64,000 bases of DNA from Rhizobium sp. Q54 (GCA_945861895.1 CAMAWF010000010.1:1-64000), one strand, 5' to 3'; shown: positions 1-9,959, counted from the first letter of the stretch. Program-made: numbers and translations. The notes: generated by a model from the sequence alone, not told the origin.

Positions 1-3000
1 CGACAGCACCGCGCGCAGCGCGCCCTCGCCGGTGTTGGTGATCTTCAGCGGCGCCTTGAGATCGGCCGCCCGGATGCTGCGGTAAAGCGCGCCGCGGCGC
101 GCCTCGCCGCCGACGTCGAGCGACAGGCTGCCGGATTCCTTGGACAACGCGCGCGCGGCGAGCACCATCCAGGCTTGCTCCTGCGTCGATGTATAGGGCG
201 AAAGACCGCTCGCGGCCTCGATACGCAAGACCGCACCATCGATGGTCGGGCGCGGCGCACCGCCTTCCGAAGCCAGCGTCACGAGCGCCGCCGCATCGCG
301 CAGCGCGGAGCCGAAATCGGCCCGGCCCGGTTCAAGCTTCGGCTGCGGAGCGATCGATTGCAGCGCCGCCGCATAGACGCGCTCGGCGCGCAGCTTGTCG
401 CCGAGCATGCCGAGCGCGGCGGCGATCTGCGCTTTCGCAATCGGCGTCGCCACATCGTCAAGCTTGGTGTCGGCGATGTAACGCAAATCGCCGACCGGCG
501 CCGCGCCGTTGCGCGCCAGCACATACAGCGCGTAGCTCAGATCGCGCCCGCCGTCCTTCTTGGGGTCGGGAGCGCGCGCCACGAAGTTACGCAGCCGCTC
601 AAGCGCGAGCTTGAAACCCGCGGCCGGCACATCGAATTTGCGCTCGCGCGCGCGCGTGAGGAAGTCGACCACGTAGGAATCCAGCCAAGCATCGTCGCCG
701 CCGACCGACCAGAGGCCGAACGAACCGTTCGAGCCTTGCCGCGCCATCAGCCGGTCGATGGCATCGCGAATGCGCTGATCGACTGCGCCGTCGAGCGCAA
801 GCTGCGCTTCGCTGGCGATCTCGTTGACATAGAGCATCGCCACGGCGCGGCTGGTGATCTGTTCCGAACAGCCGAACGGATAGCGGTCGAGCGCGCCGAG
901 CAAAGCCGCGGCATCGAGCGCAGCCGAAAGTCCGACCGAAACGCCGACGCTGCCGGTGCCCGGCACCAGATCGGCGAACATGTCGGCGGACAATGTCAGG
1001 CTCTCGCCCTTGGCAATTGGTTTGACCGTGCGGCGGGTGAGAACCTGCGTCGATGGCAGCGTCCGCAAGGCATATTTTCGCTCAAGCGAAAAACCGCCCG
1101 GGCCTGCGACCGTCACGCTCACATTTATTGTGCCGGCAACGTTTGCGGTGAGCGGCACCGCGACGAAATCGCGCTGCTTTGCGCGCAGCGGCAACGTCCG
1201 CGTCATGCCTTGACCGATATCGATGACGCCTTCGCTCTTGACCGCGATGCTGTAATCGCCGGCCGGGCCTTCCACATTGTCGATATCGAGATTGATGGTG
1301 CCGCGATCGCCGGTGCGCAGGAAACGCGGCAGCGTCGCCGACAGCACCACCGGATCGCGCACAATGACGTCGCCGACGGCCTTGCCGACCTTGTCCTTGC
1401 TCCAGGCCACGGCCATTACGCGCACGGTGCCGGCAAATGCCGGTATCTCGAACGGAATTTCGGCGGCGCCGTCGCGGCCAACAGTCACCAGACCGGAATA
1501 AAGCGCAAGCGGAGCCTGCGCCGGCGGCGAGCCGGAAAGTTCGGCCCCGGCGCTGTCGCCGCCGGTGCGGATTTGTCCGCGCGCGCCCTGCATGCCGTCG
1601 ATCAACTGCCCGTAGATGTCGCGGATTTCGGCGGTGAGCCGGCGCTGGCCGAGGAAGAAATCATCCGGCGCAGGCGGCTTGTAATTGGTCAGGTTGAGAA
1701 TGCCGACGTCGACCGCGGCAACGACCACGCGCGCTTCTTCGCCGGCGGCAAGCCCGTCGATCTTCACCGGAACGCGCAGCGTAGTGTTCGGCCGCATCGT
1801 GGCGGGAAGTTTCATGTCGAGCGCAAGCGTGCGCGCGGCGCGGTCGATGGCAAACCATTGCACGCCGATGGCACGCCCCGGCATGCGTTGCGCGGGCGCA
1901 TCGAGCGGACGGCGCAAAGTCGCCACCAGATAAGCACCGGTGCCCCAGTCCTTGCCGACCGCCAATTTCACATTGGCTGCGCCGGCCTTGACCTCTTGCG
2001 TCACCGTGGACACCAGCCGGTTGGTGAACACATTGAGCGTCAGACGCCCTGCCGTGCGCGCGGTCACCGCGACGTTCATAGGTTCGCCGGCGCGGTAGCC
2101 CGGCTTGTCGAGTGCGATTTCCAGAAGATCAGGCGTGTCGGCGCTCGACTCTGCATAAAAGCCGGCGTCGAATGTGAGCGATGTGAGCGCTCCGTCGGCA
2201 TCGCCGGCGGAAACTTCCAGCCGGTAGCGGCCCCATTGCACCGGCAGCGACAGGCGCGCGGGCTTGTCGGCGGCCACGTCGAACTGCCCGTCGGCAACGC
2301 GGCGCGTGAGCTTCACCGGCTCGTATTCCCAACCGCCCTGCTGGCGATACCACTGATAGCGCGTTTCGACTTTGAGCAGCTCATAGCGCAGATTGCTGCG
2401 CGCCAGCGTCTTGCCGTCAGGTGCTGCGAACACAATGTCGAAGGTCGCGTTCTCACCTTCGCCGAGCGAACGTCCGGAAAACGCCGGCTTGACGCCGATC
2501 ATGGCGCTGTCCGCGGCGACCGGCAGCGTGAGCCTGCGCTCCACGGCGCGGCCGCCGGATTCCGCCATGCGGATCGCCAGTTGCGCTTCCAGCGGACGCG
2601 TGGCGGCTGGAATCTTGTCGAGCTTTAGCTCAAAGCGCGCTTTGCCGGCAGCATCGGTCTGCGGCAAATCATCGAGTGTCTGGCGCGAACTTGCAACTTG
2701 TTCGTCGGCGATGCCGAAGGAGTAACCGGAAAATCCCGGACGCTCCTTGGCGGCGGCAATCACCACCTCGCCTTCGAGATCGAGCCCGGCGGCGGGCGCG
2801 CCGTAGAGAAAACGTCCCTCGACCGTCACGGCAGCCGCCGCGTTGCGGGCAATGCGCGTCTCGGGCGATGCGAGGTCGAATTCGACCCGGTCGGGCACAT
2901 AGTCCTCGACCATGAAGGTGACTTCGCCAATCGTAGGCCGCTTGGGATCGGCAAAGGCGCGCACGCGCCAAGTGCCGGTGGCGGCGGATGCGACCAGCGG

Positions 3001-4725
3001 AACGCTCAAGCTGCGTCCGCCGAGCCCCTGGTCGGCCACAACGGAGCTGCGGTATTCGACGCCATCGGGGCGCTCGGTGATCAGCGTGAGCGGGACATTC
3101 TGCACGGCTTTGCCAAGCGCGTCGCGCAGCAGCGCCGTGATGTGCACGGTTTCACCCGAGCGATAGACGCCGCGCTCGGTATAAACGAAGGCATCGAGAG
3201 CCGCCGGCGCCTGCCGCCCGGCGACGCCACGATCGGAAAGATCGAAGGCCGGAGCTTTTAGATTGAGGAAGGCGTAGTCGCTCTTTTCGGATGCAACGAT
3301 GGCAGCCGGCGCCATGCCGCCCTCGCCGCGCGCCAATCCCGCCTCGAACTGCACGAAGCCCGTGCCGTCCGTGCGCTTGGTCGCCAGCACTTCGTTGTTG
3401 CGCGCGACCAGCCGTACGTCGATCAGGCCGCGCGGCTCGGTGGTGGCGAGCGAATTCACAAAAACGTTGATACCATCGTGGCCGGTATAAGCTGCTATTC
3501 CCAAATCGGACACGATGAACCATTGGCTCGCGACCTGCCCGTAGCCATTGCTGGCCGGCCCCTTGGGTTTGGCGGCCATGACATAGACGCCAGGCGCAAG
3601 ATCGCCGACCGCCTGAGCGACCGGAAACGCGGTGGTCACTTCCGCGTTGAGTTTCGATTCGATTGCCAGTTCGCCCGTCCACACCTTGGCGCCGCGTTCG
3701 CGTCCGAGCCGCTCGATCTCATAGCTGTCGAGGTTGCGCTGAAAATCGCTGCCCAGCAGCACGTCGATCAGATTGCGGTCGCCGATGCGGTAGATTTCGA
3801 CCGCGGCAGCATCGGTGTTGACGCTGGTCAGCGGAATGCCGCGCTGACCGGCGCGCGGCAGCACATAGGCCTTGCCGGCGAAACGCACGAACGGCTTGCG
3901 GTCGCGCACAAAGATCGTGAAGTCGGCGGACTTTTCCAGCGTCTCCTTCACCGTCGAGGGCAGCCCGGCGCGCAAGGTGATGGCGTAGCGCTCGCCATGC
4001 TTGAGCCCCTCGACGCAAAGCTGCTTTTCGTTTGCGGAAAGCGCCGGTTTGTCCTGCCCGGCGATTGCGACAAAGGGTGAGAAGTCGGTGCGCTTGCCCG
4101 GCAATTCCTCGGAGAACTGGAAGCATGCGCGGGGCGAACTCGCGTCGGCGTCCACGGTGTAGTCCAGCAAACGGAAACCGTGCTCGCCGCGCAATCGCTC
4201 ATATTGCTCGCGCAGGTCGGCGGCCTCGCGCGTCTCCAGTGCAAGCCGCATGGCGTTAAGCGCCGGCCGCCACAGTTTGCGATCGGCGAACGTGCGCCCC
4301 AGGAGGGCGAGGCTTGCGGCCTCCTCGTTGCGATCTTGCGTGCGCCGGTAGGCGATATAGGCGGCGATCGTCGCGCGGTCGAGCAGCGTCGCGCGCTCGC
4401 GGTCATTGGCGGGACGGATTTGCAGCACGGCGCGGGCAAGTCGCAACCAGGTCGCGGCGTCATCGGGTGCGGCGGTGACGACCTGGCCCAGCAGCAGCAT
4501 GCCGGTGCGCAAATCGCTCTTCTGGAATGCGGCATCGGCGTCGCGGCGCAGCGCCGCGGCCGGCTTGGTGACCGCGCCGGAGTCCTTCTTGATCTGATCT
4601 TCCAGCCGGATCGCGGCCTCGTCGAGGTCTTCGCGCTGAAACGGTTTGCTGCCGGCGGCGAGTGCGTGCGAGCACGCCAGGGCGACAAGCGCGGCGATAA
4701 AACCGGCGCGAATGGACGCGAGCAT
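1..4725 (-). CDS. Alpha-2-macroglobulin family protein, partial (C-terminus cut by window edge)
   Basis: Large secreted protein of the bacterial alpha-2-macroglobulin (YfhM-like) family, thought to trap foreign proteases in the periplasm. The ATG at 4725 opens a frame that stays in phase to base 1, giving 1575 residues without a stop, so the end lies outside the window. An N-terminal hydrophobic stretch ends in ALA-A, a likely signal peptidase I site; Cys18 is also present but its lipobox is poor. The thioester motif GCSEQ is intact with Cys at about residue 1286, followed by the FGLWS..DDAWLDSY region near 1336 typical of the thioester domain. Family members are often beside pbpC, which could lie just off the left edge. 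Long open frames on the opposite strand here are shadows. Confidence 0.93.
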   Translation of the reverse strand, partial: MLASIRAGFIAALVALACSHALAAGSKPFQREDLDEAAIRLEDQIKKDSGAVTKPAAALRRDADAAFQKSDLRTGMLLLGQVVTAAPDDAATWLRLARAVLQIRPANDRERATLLDRATIAAYIAYRRTQDRNEEAASLALLGRTFADRKLWRPALNAMRLALETREAADLREQYERLRGEHGFRLLDYTVDADASSPRACFQFSEELPGKRTDFSPFVAIAGQDKPALSANEKQLCVEGLKHGERYAITLRAGLPSTVKETLEKSADFTIFVRDRKPFVRFAGKAYVLPRAGQRGIPLTSVNTDAAAVEIYRIGDRNLIDVLLGSDFQRNLDSYEIERLGRERGAKVWTGELAIESKLNAEVTTAFPVAQAVGDLAPGVYVMAAKPKGPASNGYGQVASQWFIVSDLGIAAYTGHDGINVFVNSLATTEPRGLIDVRLVARNNEVLATKRTDGTGFVQFEAGLARGEGGMAPAAIVASEKSDYAFLNLKAPAFDLSDRGVAGRQAPAALDAFVYTERGVYRSGETVHITALLRDALGKAVQNVPLTLITERPDGVEYRSSVVADQGLGGRSLSVPLVASAATGTWRVRAFADPKRPTIGEVTFMVEDYVPDRVEFDLASPETRIARNAAAAVTVEGRFLYGAPAAGLDLEGEVVIAAAKERPGFSGYSFGIADEQVASSRQTLDDLPQTDAAGKARFELKLDKIPAATRPLEAQLAIRMAESGGRAVERRLTLPVAADSAMIGVKPAFSGRSLGEGENATFDIVFAAPDGKTLARSNLRYELLKVETRYQWYRQQGGWEYEPVKLTRRVADGQFDVAADKPARLSLPVQWGRYRLEVSAGDADGALTSLTFDAGFYAESSADTPDLLEIALDKPGYRAGEPMNVAVTARTAGRLTLNVFTNRLVSTVTQEVKAGAANVKLAVGKDWGTGAYLVATLRRPLDAPAQRMPGRAIGVQWFAIDRAARTLALDMKLPATMRPNTTLRVPVKIDGLAAGEEARVVVAAVDVGILNLTNYKPPAPDDFFLGQRRLTAEIRDIYGQLIDGMQGARGQIRTGGDSAGAELSGSPPAQAPLALYSGLVTVGRDGAAEIPFEIPAFAGTVRVMAVAWSKDKVGKAVGDVIVRDPVVLSATLPRFLRTGDRGTINLDIDNVEGPAGDYSIAVKSEGVIDIGQGMTRTLPLRAKQRDFVAVPLTANVAGTINVSVTVAGPGGFSLERKYALRTLPSTQVLTRRTVKPIAKGESLTLSADMFADLVPGTGSVGVSVGLSAALDAAALLGALDRYPFGCSEQITSRAVAMLYVNEIASEAQLALDGAVDQRIRDAIDRLMARQGSNGSFGLWSVGGDDAWLDSYVVDFLTRARERKFDVPAAGFKLALERLRNFVARAPDPKKDGGRDLSYALYVLARNGAAPVGDLRYIADTKLDDVATPIAKAQIAAALGMLGDKLRAERVYAAALQSIAPQPKLEPGRADFGSALRDAAALVTLASEGGAPRPTIDGAVLRIEAASGLSPYTSTQEQAWMVLAARALSKESGSLSLDVGGEARRGALYRSIRAADLKAPLKITNTGEGALRAVLS

Positions 4726-5053
4726 GAAGGGGCCTCCCGAACGGCGCGAACGCGCCACTATCGAGTCTGACGGCAAACGTGTCGAGGTCGTGACGGGCGA
4801 TAACAACGACGCCACCGGATGGCCTACGGCCGAAAAAACTCCGGCTTGCTGATACTGCTATTCGGGGAACGGCAATAGGCTGGCGCAATTTGCTGATAAA
4901 TCACCTGAAGCAATGCAACAGGCCGCCATAACCACATGTTTTGTCGATGTAATTTTAGGTTTTGCCGGAACGTCCCATGGCCGTGCACGGCGGGCGCATG
5001 CAAGCATCCGCGACCTTTCCAGCAGGCCGCGGTCCGGGTAAACGAGGGCGAGT
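4726..5053. other. Intergenic region between A2M gene and tRNA-Arg
   Basis: 328 bases with no gene that I can support. It must hold the promoter of the leftward alpha-2-macroglobulin gene and that of the rightward tRNA-Arg. The part from about 4850 to 4960 is more AT-rich than its surroundings. No clear hairpin, operator or small gene was seen. Confidence 0.5.
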
Positions 5054-5130
<77 letters not shown>

Positions 5131-5203
5131 GACGTCAACACAGGTACGGATTTTCGGCGCGGCAAGCGCACCGAAACCCATAATTAATCACTTTGGCCGA
5201 GGT

Positions 5204-6541
5204 ATGAGGGGACGAAACCGCCCATTACACTGGGAGATGCCGGCTGCCATGGCCCAAGCTCTCGACCCCGCGCCGTCAGCGACGGACGAACGGCCCGTGC
5301 CCTCCCCCGCAGCCGAGGCGCCGCAGCCCGGCCGGACGCGCACGCCGATGTGCTTCGTTGTCGATGAAGAATCCAGCATCCGGCATTTCTTGTCGCTGGT
5401 GCTGCATGGCCTGGGCATCGACACCGAGGAATTTCCCAGTGGCGTAGCCCTGCGCCAAGCGAAGATGCTGCGCCCGCCGGATCTGATCTTCCACAACATC
5501 TCGCTTGAATCCACCGACGCCATCGAGTCGGTCGTCGCCCTGGGCAAACGCGGCTTTCACGGCCCCGTGCAGCTGATGAGCAACCGCGGCGCCGCCGTGC
5601 TCGACCACGTCAAGAACATCGGCCTGCAACACAAGCTCAATATGCTGCCGGCTTTGAAGAAACCGTTCGAGACCGAGGCCATCGCCAGGATCGTCCAGGA
5701 GCTCAAGCTTGGCACACCTGCGGCGGTCGCGACCCGCATCAGCCTGGACGAGGCGCTCGAAAAGGGTTGGATCGAATTTTGGTACCAGCCGAAGATCGAA
5801 CTGCGCAAAAAGCAATTGGCCGGCGCCGAGGGATATGCGCGTGCCCGGCATCCGCAACACGGAATTGTCTTGCCCAGTGCGTTCATGCCGGGTGCAAGCG
5901 AGGCGAACGTCCTTAAACTATCCGAACTGGCAATCGTCAGTGCGCTCAAGGCCGGAAACAATTTTGCCAAGCTTGGCGTCAATTTGCGGCTCTCGGTAAA
6001 TGTCCCGGTGTCCGCGCTGGTCAAGCTGCCGGTGGCCGAGTTGGTGCGCGCTCACCGTCCGCAGGCCGAAAAATGGGCCGGGCTCGTCATCGATGTGCCG
6101 GAAGAGCAAATCGTCACCGATTTGGCCCTCGCCAACGACATCACCAAGAAGCTCGAGCGTTTCAACGTGAAACTGGCGATCGACGATTTCGGGCGCGGCT
6201 TTTCATCGCTCGCCCGGCTCAAGGAGCTTCCCTTTGCGGAGCTGAAACTGGACCGCAGCTTTGTCACCGATTGCGGAACCGACAAGGTCAATGCGCCGCT
6301 GTGCAAGACGGTGATCGATCTCGCGCATAATTTCGGCAGCGTCGCGGTTGCCGTCGGCATCGAAAAGGCAGCCGATGCGATAGCGCTGGTGAGCATGGGC
6401 TGCGACTACGGTCAAGGCTTCCTGCTCGGGCAGCCGATGCCGGAAGAACGGTTCACCTCGCTGCTGCGCCAGCGTGCGGCAACGCAGGGGCGCAATTTAC
6501 CGGAGGCCGCACAACGCGCGCCGGAAAAGCAGCCCGCCTGA
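5204..6541 (+). CDS. Receiver-like plus EAL-like domain protein, both domains degenerate
   Basis: 445 residues. Residues about 48-165 form a response-regulator receiver fold: the acidic pair (VVDEE, 52-56), Ser126 and Lys153-Pro are present, but the phosphoacceptor Asp is Asn98 (LIFHNIS). Residues about 180-425 form an EAL domain with DDFG (327-330) and GCDYGQGF. The signature EAL triplet is EGY (209-211), and the AEGVE-like motif reads VGIEK. Active c-di-GMP phosphodiesterases need these metal-binding acids, so I infer a non-catalytic c-di-GMP binding or protein-interaction role. Met1 has GAGG very close to it; Met12 or Met16 are alternative starts. Single gene, no operon partner seen. Confidence 0.85.
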   Translation: MRGRNRPLHWEMPAAMAQALDPAPSATDERPVPSPAAEAPQPGRTRTPMCFVVDEESSIRHFLSLVLHGLGIDTEEFPSGVALRQAKMLRPPDLIFHNISLESTDAIESVVALGKRGFHGPVQLMSNRGAAVLDHVKNIGLQHKLNMLPALKKPFETEAIARIVQELKLGTPAAVATRISLDEALEKGWIEFWYQPKIELRKKQLAGAEGYARARHPQHGIVLPSAFMPGASEANVLKLSELAIVSALKAGNNFAKLGVNLRLSVNVPVSALVKLPVAELVRAHRPQAEKWAGLVIDVPEEQIVTDLALANDITKKLERFNVKLAIDDFGRGFSSLARLKELPFAELKLDRSFVTDCGTDKVNAPLCKTVIDLAHNFGSVAVAVGIEKAADAIALVSMGCDYGQGFLLGQPMPEERFTSLLRQRAATQGRNLPEAAQRAPEKQPA

Positions 6542-6579
6542 ACGCGCTTGCGGGCTATCCACCTCGCTAATTCTAATTC

Positions 6580-6885
6580 TCAGTGGGTCCAGGCGTCGCG
6601 GCGCTTGAAGGCAAAATTGTCCGCATATGCAATGCCGCGCCGCGCCGGCTGCTTGGCTTCGAACAATTGATAGGCAATGGCGAGACGTTCGCAATAAGCG
6701 ATCGCGTCATCCTTGCTCGCAAACCGCAGCCGCACCTGCTGGCGCATGTCGCTTGAGGATGTCCATCCCATCAGCGGCTCGACGATGCGGGGCTCCTCCG
6801 GCTCGAAGTCGAGCACCCAGTCCTTGGTCTTGGCGAAGCCGGACTGCATCGCGGTCTTGGCTGGCTTATAGATGCGCGCGGTCAT
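6580..6885 (-). CDS. ETC complex I subunit (NDUFS4-like)
   Basis: 101-residue homologue of the mitochondrial complex I accessory subunit NDUFS4 (18 kDa), a family kept in alphaproteobacteria, where it associates with NADH:quinone oxidoreductase. Typical features are the N-terminal RIYKPAKTAMQSG, the W.LDFEP..PR..EPLMGWTSS segment, and the C-terminal NFAFKRRDAWTH. Length is complete for the bacterial family. It is a lone gene lying between the EAL gene (convergent) and tRNA-Pro, not within a nuo operon. Confidence 0.92.
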   Translation of the reverse strand: MTARIYKPAKTAMQSGFAKTKDWVLDFEPEEPRIVEPLMGWTSSSDMRQQVRLRFASKDDAIAYCERLAIAYQLFEAKQPARRGIAYADNFAFKRRDAWTH

Positions 6886-6920
6886 GATCGTTGCTAGCTC
6901 CGGTTACCGGCGTGGATCTT

Positions 6921-6997
6921 TGGTCGGGGCGGCAGGATTTGAACCTGCGACCCTCTGCTCCCAAAGCAGATGCGCTACCAGACTGCGCTACGCCCCG
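6921..6997 (-). tRNA. tRNA-Pro (anticodon TGG)
   Basis: 77 nt on the minus strand. Acceptor stem CGGGGCG/CGCCCCG, anticodon stem TCTGC/GCAGA around loop TTTGGGA (anticodon TGG), T-loop GGTTCAAATCC, discriminator A and encoded CCA. It reads proline CCA/CCG-type codons. Confidence 0.97.
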
Positions 6998-7088
6998 ACA
7001 AGTCGATGGATTTCTGCGATAAACGATCTGCGACCGCCTGGAGTTCGATACACGGTTCGCCAAACCCCGGCAACCTGAACCCGGCGCG

Positions 7089-7553
7089 TTAACGGGCCCT
7101 GAACATCGGATGCGCCACGCGATCTCCGGGCGCGATCCCCAATTTGCGCGCCGTACCGGCGATCACTTCCAGCACCCCGCGCACCGGACCGCCCGACGAA
7201 ATAATCCGCTCCGACAGCGGCTCGGTGTTTTCCGCGATCCGCAGGATGCGGCCGTCGCCGCGGATAAACAGCATGTCGAGCGATATATAGGTATTCCGCA
7301 TCCACATCGAGATGTCCTGCTCGTGCTGGAAGTCAAACAGCATCCCGCGGCCTTCCGGCAAACTCCGGCGGTACATCAGGCCCTTGCCGCGCTCGGCATC
7401 GTTCACCGCCATTTCGACGGAAAAAATGTGAACGCCGGTCCTGCCGGCAATTTCGACGGTTTGCAGCTCGGCCGCCGCAAGCCTGCCTGCCGGACCGGTT
7501 GGGCCGGCCGCCAGAAGCAGCGCCAGGAATACGGATGCCAGGGTCGCGCGCAT
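7089..7553 (-). CDS. DUF192 family exported protein
   Basis: 154 residues from ATG 7553 (an in-frame ATG at 7565 would add four residues). The N-terminus is a signal peptide (ATLASVFLALLLAAG) ending near AAA-E. The DUF192 core follows, with RGKGLMYRRSLPEGRGMLFDF, MWMRNTYISLDMLFI and the C-terminal VLEVIAGTARKLGIAPGDRV. Function is unknown for the family; members are small soluble barrel-like proteins. It lies 47 nt downstream of the cold-shock gene in the same direction. As I recall this pairing is frequent in Hyphomicrobiales, and it suggests co-transcription. Confidence 0.88.
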   Translation of the reverse strand: MRATLASVFLALLLAAGPTGPAGRLAAAELQTVEIAGRTGVHIFSVEMAVNDAERGKGLMYRRSLPEGRGMLFDFQHEQDISMWMRNTYISLDMLFIRGDGRILRIAENTEPLSERIISSGGPVRGVLEVIAGTARKLGIAPGDRVAHPMFRAR

Positions 7554-7600
7554 GCGCCCGCACATACGCGAGCGCCGCGCCAACGACAAGATGGATTGGA

Positions 7601-8209
7601 TCAGTGGGAGGCGAGCCCGAGCGGTCCGCCGTCCGGCCGCACTTCCGCCGCCATCAGGCCTTTCGGCCCGGGCCCGAAGCGCACCAGCACAGTCTGCCCC
7701 GGCCGCAGTTCGGCCAAGCCGTAGCGGCGCAAGGTCTCCATATGGACGAAGATGTCGGGCGTGCCCTCGCCCCGGGTCAAGAACCCAAATCCACGCAACC
7801 GGTTGAACCATTTCACCTGCGCCCGTTCGAGCCCGCTGGTGGGGGTAACGGTGACGTGGGTTCGCGGCGGCGGCATTTGCGCCGGATGTATCGCCGTCGA
7901 TTCGTCCATCGACACGACACGGAAGCACTGCAACCCCTTCGGCCGCTGCAACACCTCGCAGACCACGCGCGCGCCTTCATACGCGGTCTGGAAACCGTCG
8001 CGGCGCAGGCATGTCACATGCAGGAGAATGTCGGGAAAGCCGTTGTCCGGGACGATGAACCCAAATCCCTTGGAGACATCGAACCATTTGATCACGCCGG
8101 TGAGCTCGATAATGCTCGCGGCGGTCTCATCGCCGATATCCCTGACCGTTTCCGGTCCGAGTCCGAGGTTTGCCCCTGGCACTTTCGCTTCAATCCCGTC
8201 CGACGCCAT
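7601..8209 (-). CDS. Double cold-shock domain protein
   Basis: 202 residues with two CspA-type domains. Domain 1 is about residues 36-100 (GVIKWFDVSKGFGFI, RNP2-like DILLH); domain 2 is about 130-193 (AQVKWFNRLRGFGFL, DIFVH). They are joined by a proline-rich linker. Two-domain Csp proteins bind single-stranded nucleic acid and act as RNA chaperones. I chose ATG 8209 because upstream codons of the open frame are low-complexity Arg-rich shadow sequence; the family starts shortly before the first domain. Upstream sits an inverted repeat at 8313-8330. Confidence 0.9.
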   Translation of the reverse strand: MASDGIEAKVPGANLGLGPETVRDIGDETAASIIELTGVIKWFDVSKGFGFIVPDNGFPDILLHVTCLRRDGFQTAYEGARVVCEVLQRPKGLQCFRVVSMDESTAIHPAQMPPPRTHVTVTPTSGLERAQVKWFNRLRGFGFLTRGEGTPDIFVHMETLRRYGLAELRPGQTVLVRFGPGPKGLMAAEVRPDGGPLGLASH

Positions 8210-8312
8210 GACGCCGCACGCTGTCAATTTGTGGCGCCTCTTCCTGGCGCTTCGCCGAATCTGTGAATTGAAGATAACATCCGGCCTTAAACGGCAAAGA
8301 ATAAAATGCGCT

Positions 8313-8330
8313 TGCACACAGGTCTGTGCA
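8313..8330. promoter_or_regulatory. Inverted repeat TGCACA-N6-TGTGCA upstream of the cold-shock gene
   Basis: A perfect 6-bp inverted repeat about 105 nt upstream of the cold-shock start, in the 140-bp gap behind the sirtuin gene. It could be an operator or part of a structured leader, since csp mRNAs often have long structured 5' ends. I cannot assign a binding protein. Confidence 0.3.
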
Positions 8331-8349
8331 CAGCGGAAACGCTTGCGAA

Positions 8350-9111
8350 TCAGTGGGAAATGAATGCTCCGAGCACGTCGCCGATGTCGTCGCGCACGAC
8401 CAGATCGGCAATGCCGTCGAACTCCGTCGGCTCGCGATTGATGATGACGAGACCGGCGCCATTTCTTTTTGCCATCAGCGGAAATCCCGCCGCCGGCCAA
8501 ACCACCAACGACGAACCGATGGCGAGAAACAGGTCGCAGGCCGCGGTCAATTTTTCCGCCCGGCGCATGGCTTCGGCCGGCATCGACTGGCCGAATGAGA
8601 TAGTTGCTGTCTTGATGAAGCCGCCGCAGTCCGGGCAGTCCGGCGCGCGCTCATGCGGATCGAACTTTTGCTTCACCCAACTCAACGCATAGCGTGCGGA
8701 GCAGTCGAGACACAAGGCGTAGGTGGTATTGCCGTGCAATTCGACGACGTCGCCGGCCGCGATGCCGGAAGCCTGATGCAAATTATCGATGTTTTGGGTC
8801 ACCAGTGCGGGCACTTTGCCGGCGCGATACAAGCTCGCGAGCGCAAGATGGCCACGGCCAGGCTGCGCCTTGGCAAAGCTTTCTTCCAGCACAAAGCGCC
8901 GCCGCCATGCCTCGTCACGCATCTCCTGGCTCGAAATGAATGCATCGAACGGGATCGGCTGGTTCTTGCTCCACAGCCCGCCCGGCGAGCGAAAATCCGG
9001 GATTCCGCATTCGGTCGATATCCCAGCCCCGGTAAAAGGCAGAATGACGTTCGAGGCATCGATCAGCCGGCGCAGGTGTTCGATAGCGCTCTTAATATCG
9101 GGTGCGATCAT
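8350..9111 (-). CDS. cobB: Sir2-family NAD-dependent protein deacylase (sirtuin)
   Basis: 253 residues from ATG 9111 (ATG 9150 would add 13 residues of poor quality). NAD-dependent removal of acyl groups from protein lysines. All hallmarks are visible: GAGIST (28-33), [16 protein letters not shown] (106-109), catalytic His126 in ELHG, four zinc cysteines C134-x2-C137 and C159-x2-C162, and GSSLVV near 212. Length matches bacterial class III/CobB-like enzymes. It is divergent from the glyoxalase gene, with about 70 bp between starts. Confidence 0.92.
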   Translation of the reverse strand: MIAPDIKSAIEHLRRLIDASNVILPFTGAGISTECGIPDFRSPGGLWSKNQPIPFDAFISSQEMRDEAWRRRFVLEESFAKAQPGRGHLALASLYRAGKVPALVTQNIDNLHQASGIAAGDVVELHGNTTYALCLDCSARYALSWVKQKFDPHERAPDCPDCGGFIKTATISFGQSMPAEAMRRAEKLTAACDLFLAIGSSLVVWPAAGFPLMAKRNGAGLVIINREPTEFDGIADLVVRDDIGDVLGAFISH

Positions 9112-9183
9112 TATAATAATGCCGGCTCCGAAGGCAGCCCAAGCCGCCATTTTGCCGGCTCGACCATAGCGATGAGGTCATCC

Positions 9184-9639
9184 ATGCGATATCTGCACAC
9201 CATGCTGCGCGTCCGCAATCTGGACGCGGCACTGGATTTTTACTGCACCAAGCTCGGCCTTAGGGAAGTCCGCCGCCGGGTGGATGAAAAGAACCGCTAC
9301 ACGCTGGTTTTCCTGGCCGGGCCGGACGACGAAAAACTGGTGAGCGAGAGCCTGCGGAAAGGCCGCGACGCCCCGCTGGTGGAACTTACCTACAACTGGG
9401 ACGGCGGGGACAACGGTGAAGCGCGCTATTTCGGTCATCTCGCCTATGAAGTGGACAATATTTATGAGACATGCGATCGGCTGATGAGGGCGGGCGTGAC
9501 GATCAGCCGCCCGCCGCGCGACGGCGTCATGGCCTTCGTGCGCTCCCCCGACCGGCATTCCATCGAATTGCTGCAGAAGGGCGAGGCGCTGGCCCCGCAG
9601 GAGCCGTGGAAGTCGATGCCGAATACCGGCAATTGGTGA
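9184..9639 (+). CDS. gloA: Lactoylglutathione lyase (glyoxalase I)
   Basis: 151 residues. Isomerises the glutathione-methylglyoxal hemithioacetal to S-lactoylglutathione in the cytosol. The start at 9184 gives the family N-terminus [20 protein letters not shown]. The metal ligands His5, Glu68 (VELTYN), His85 (FGHLAY) and Glu128 (HSIELLQ) are all present. An open frame reaches back to 8653, but that part is antisense to the sirtuin gene. Confidence 0.94.
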   Translation: MRYLHTMLRVRNLDAALDFYCTKLGLREVRRRVDEKNRYTLVFLAGPDDEKLVSESLRKGRDAPLVELTYNWDGGDNGEARYFGHLAYEVDNIYETCDRLMRAGVTISRPPRDGVMAFVRSPDRHSIELLQKGEALAPQEPWKSMPNTGNW

Positions 9640-9739
9640 GCTTGCCGATACCCGCCAAGCTCTTTATACCTCGCGAACTTTTCGAGCTGCCGTTGCCCGG
9701 GCGGCTGACCGGTACCCCACTTAGCCTGGCAACGCGCGT

Positions 9740-9815
9740 GCGCCCTTCGTCTAGCGGTCCAGGACGCGGCCCTTTCACGGCTGAAACACGGGTTCGATTC
9801 CCGTAGGGCGCGCCA
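9740..9815 (+). tRNA. tRNA-Glu (anticodon TTC)
   Basis: 76-nt cloverleaf. Acceptor GCGCCCT/AGGGCGC, anticodon stem CGGCC/GGCTG (one G-T pair) around loop CTTTCAC (anticodon TTC), T-arm with GGTTCGATTCC and encoded CCA. Confidence 0.96.
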
Positions 9816-9959
9816 AACCACGCATCGCAACATGGCAGCTATGCAGCGCATGAGTATGCGCGAATTCGTGATTAGTTTTACGAAGAAATTACGCGCTCAT
9901 TGGTCTGGCGCGGCGTAACCTGTCCGCATTCGTCCGGCGGTTCCTGAGGGGGCACGGTG

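Noticed and set aside
175-2628. 817-codon open frame on the plus strand opposite the alpha-2-macroglobulin gene
   Set aside because: Low-complexity Arg/His-rich sequence that mirrors the minus-strand gene, which shows clear A2M motifs in its own frame.
6866-7063. 65-codon open frame with [19 protein letters not shown]-like sequence
   Set aside because: Translation across the tRNA-Pro gene, a well-known artefact.
9462-9851. 129-codon open frame with RALRESNPCFSRERAASW-like sequence
   Set aside because: Antisense translation across tRNA-Glu and the gloA end.
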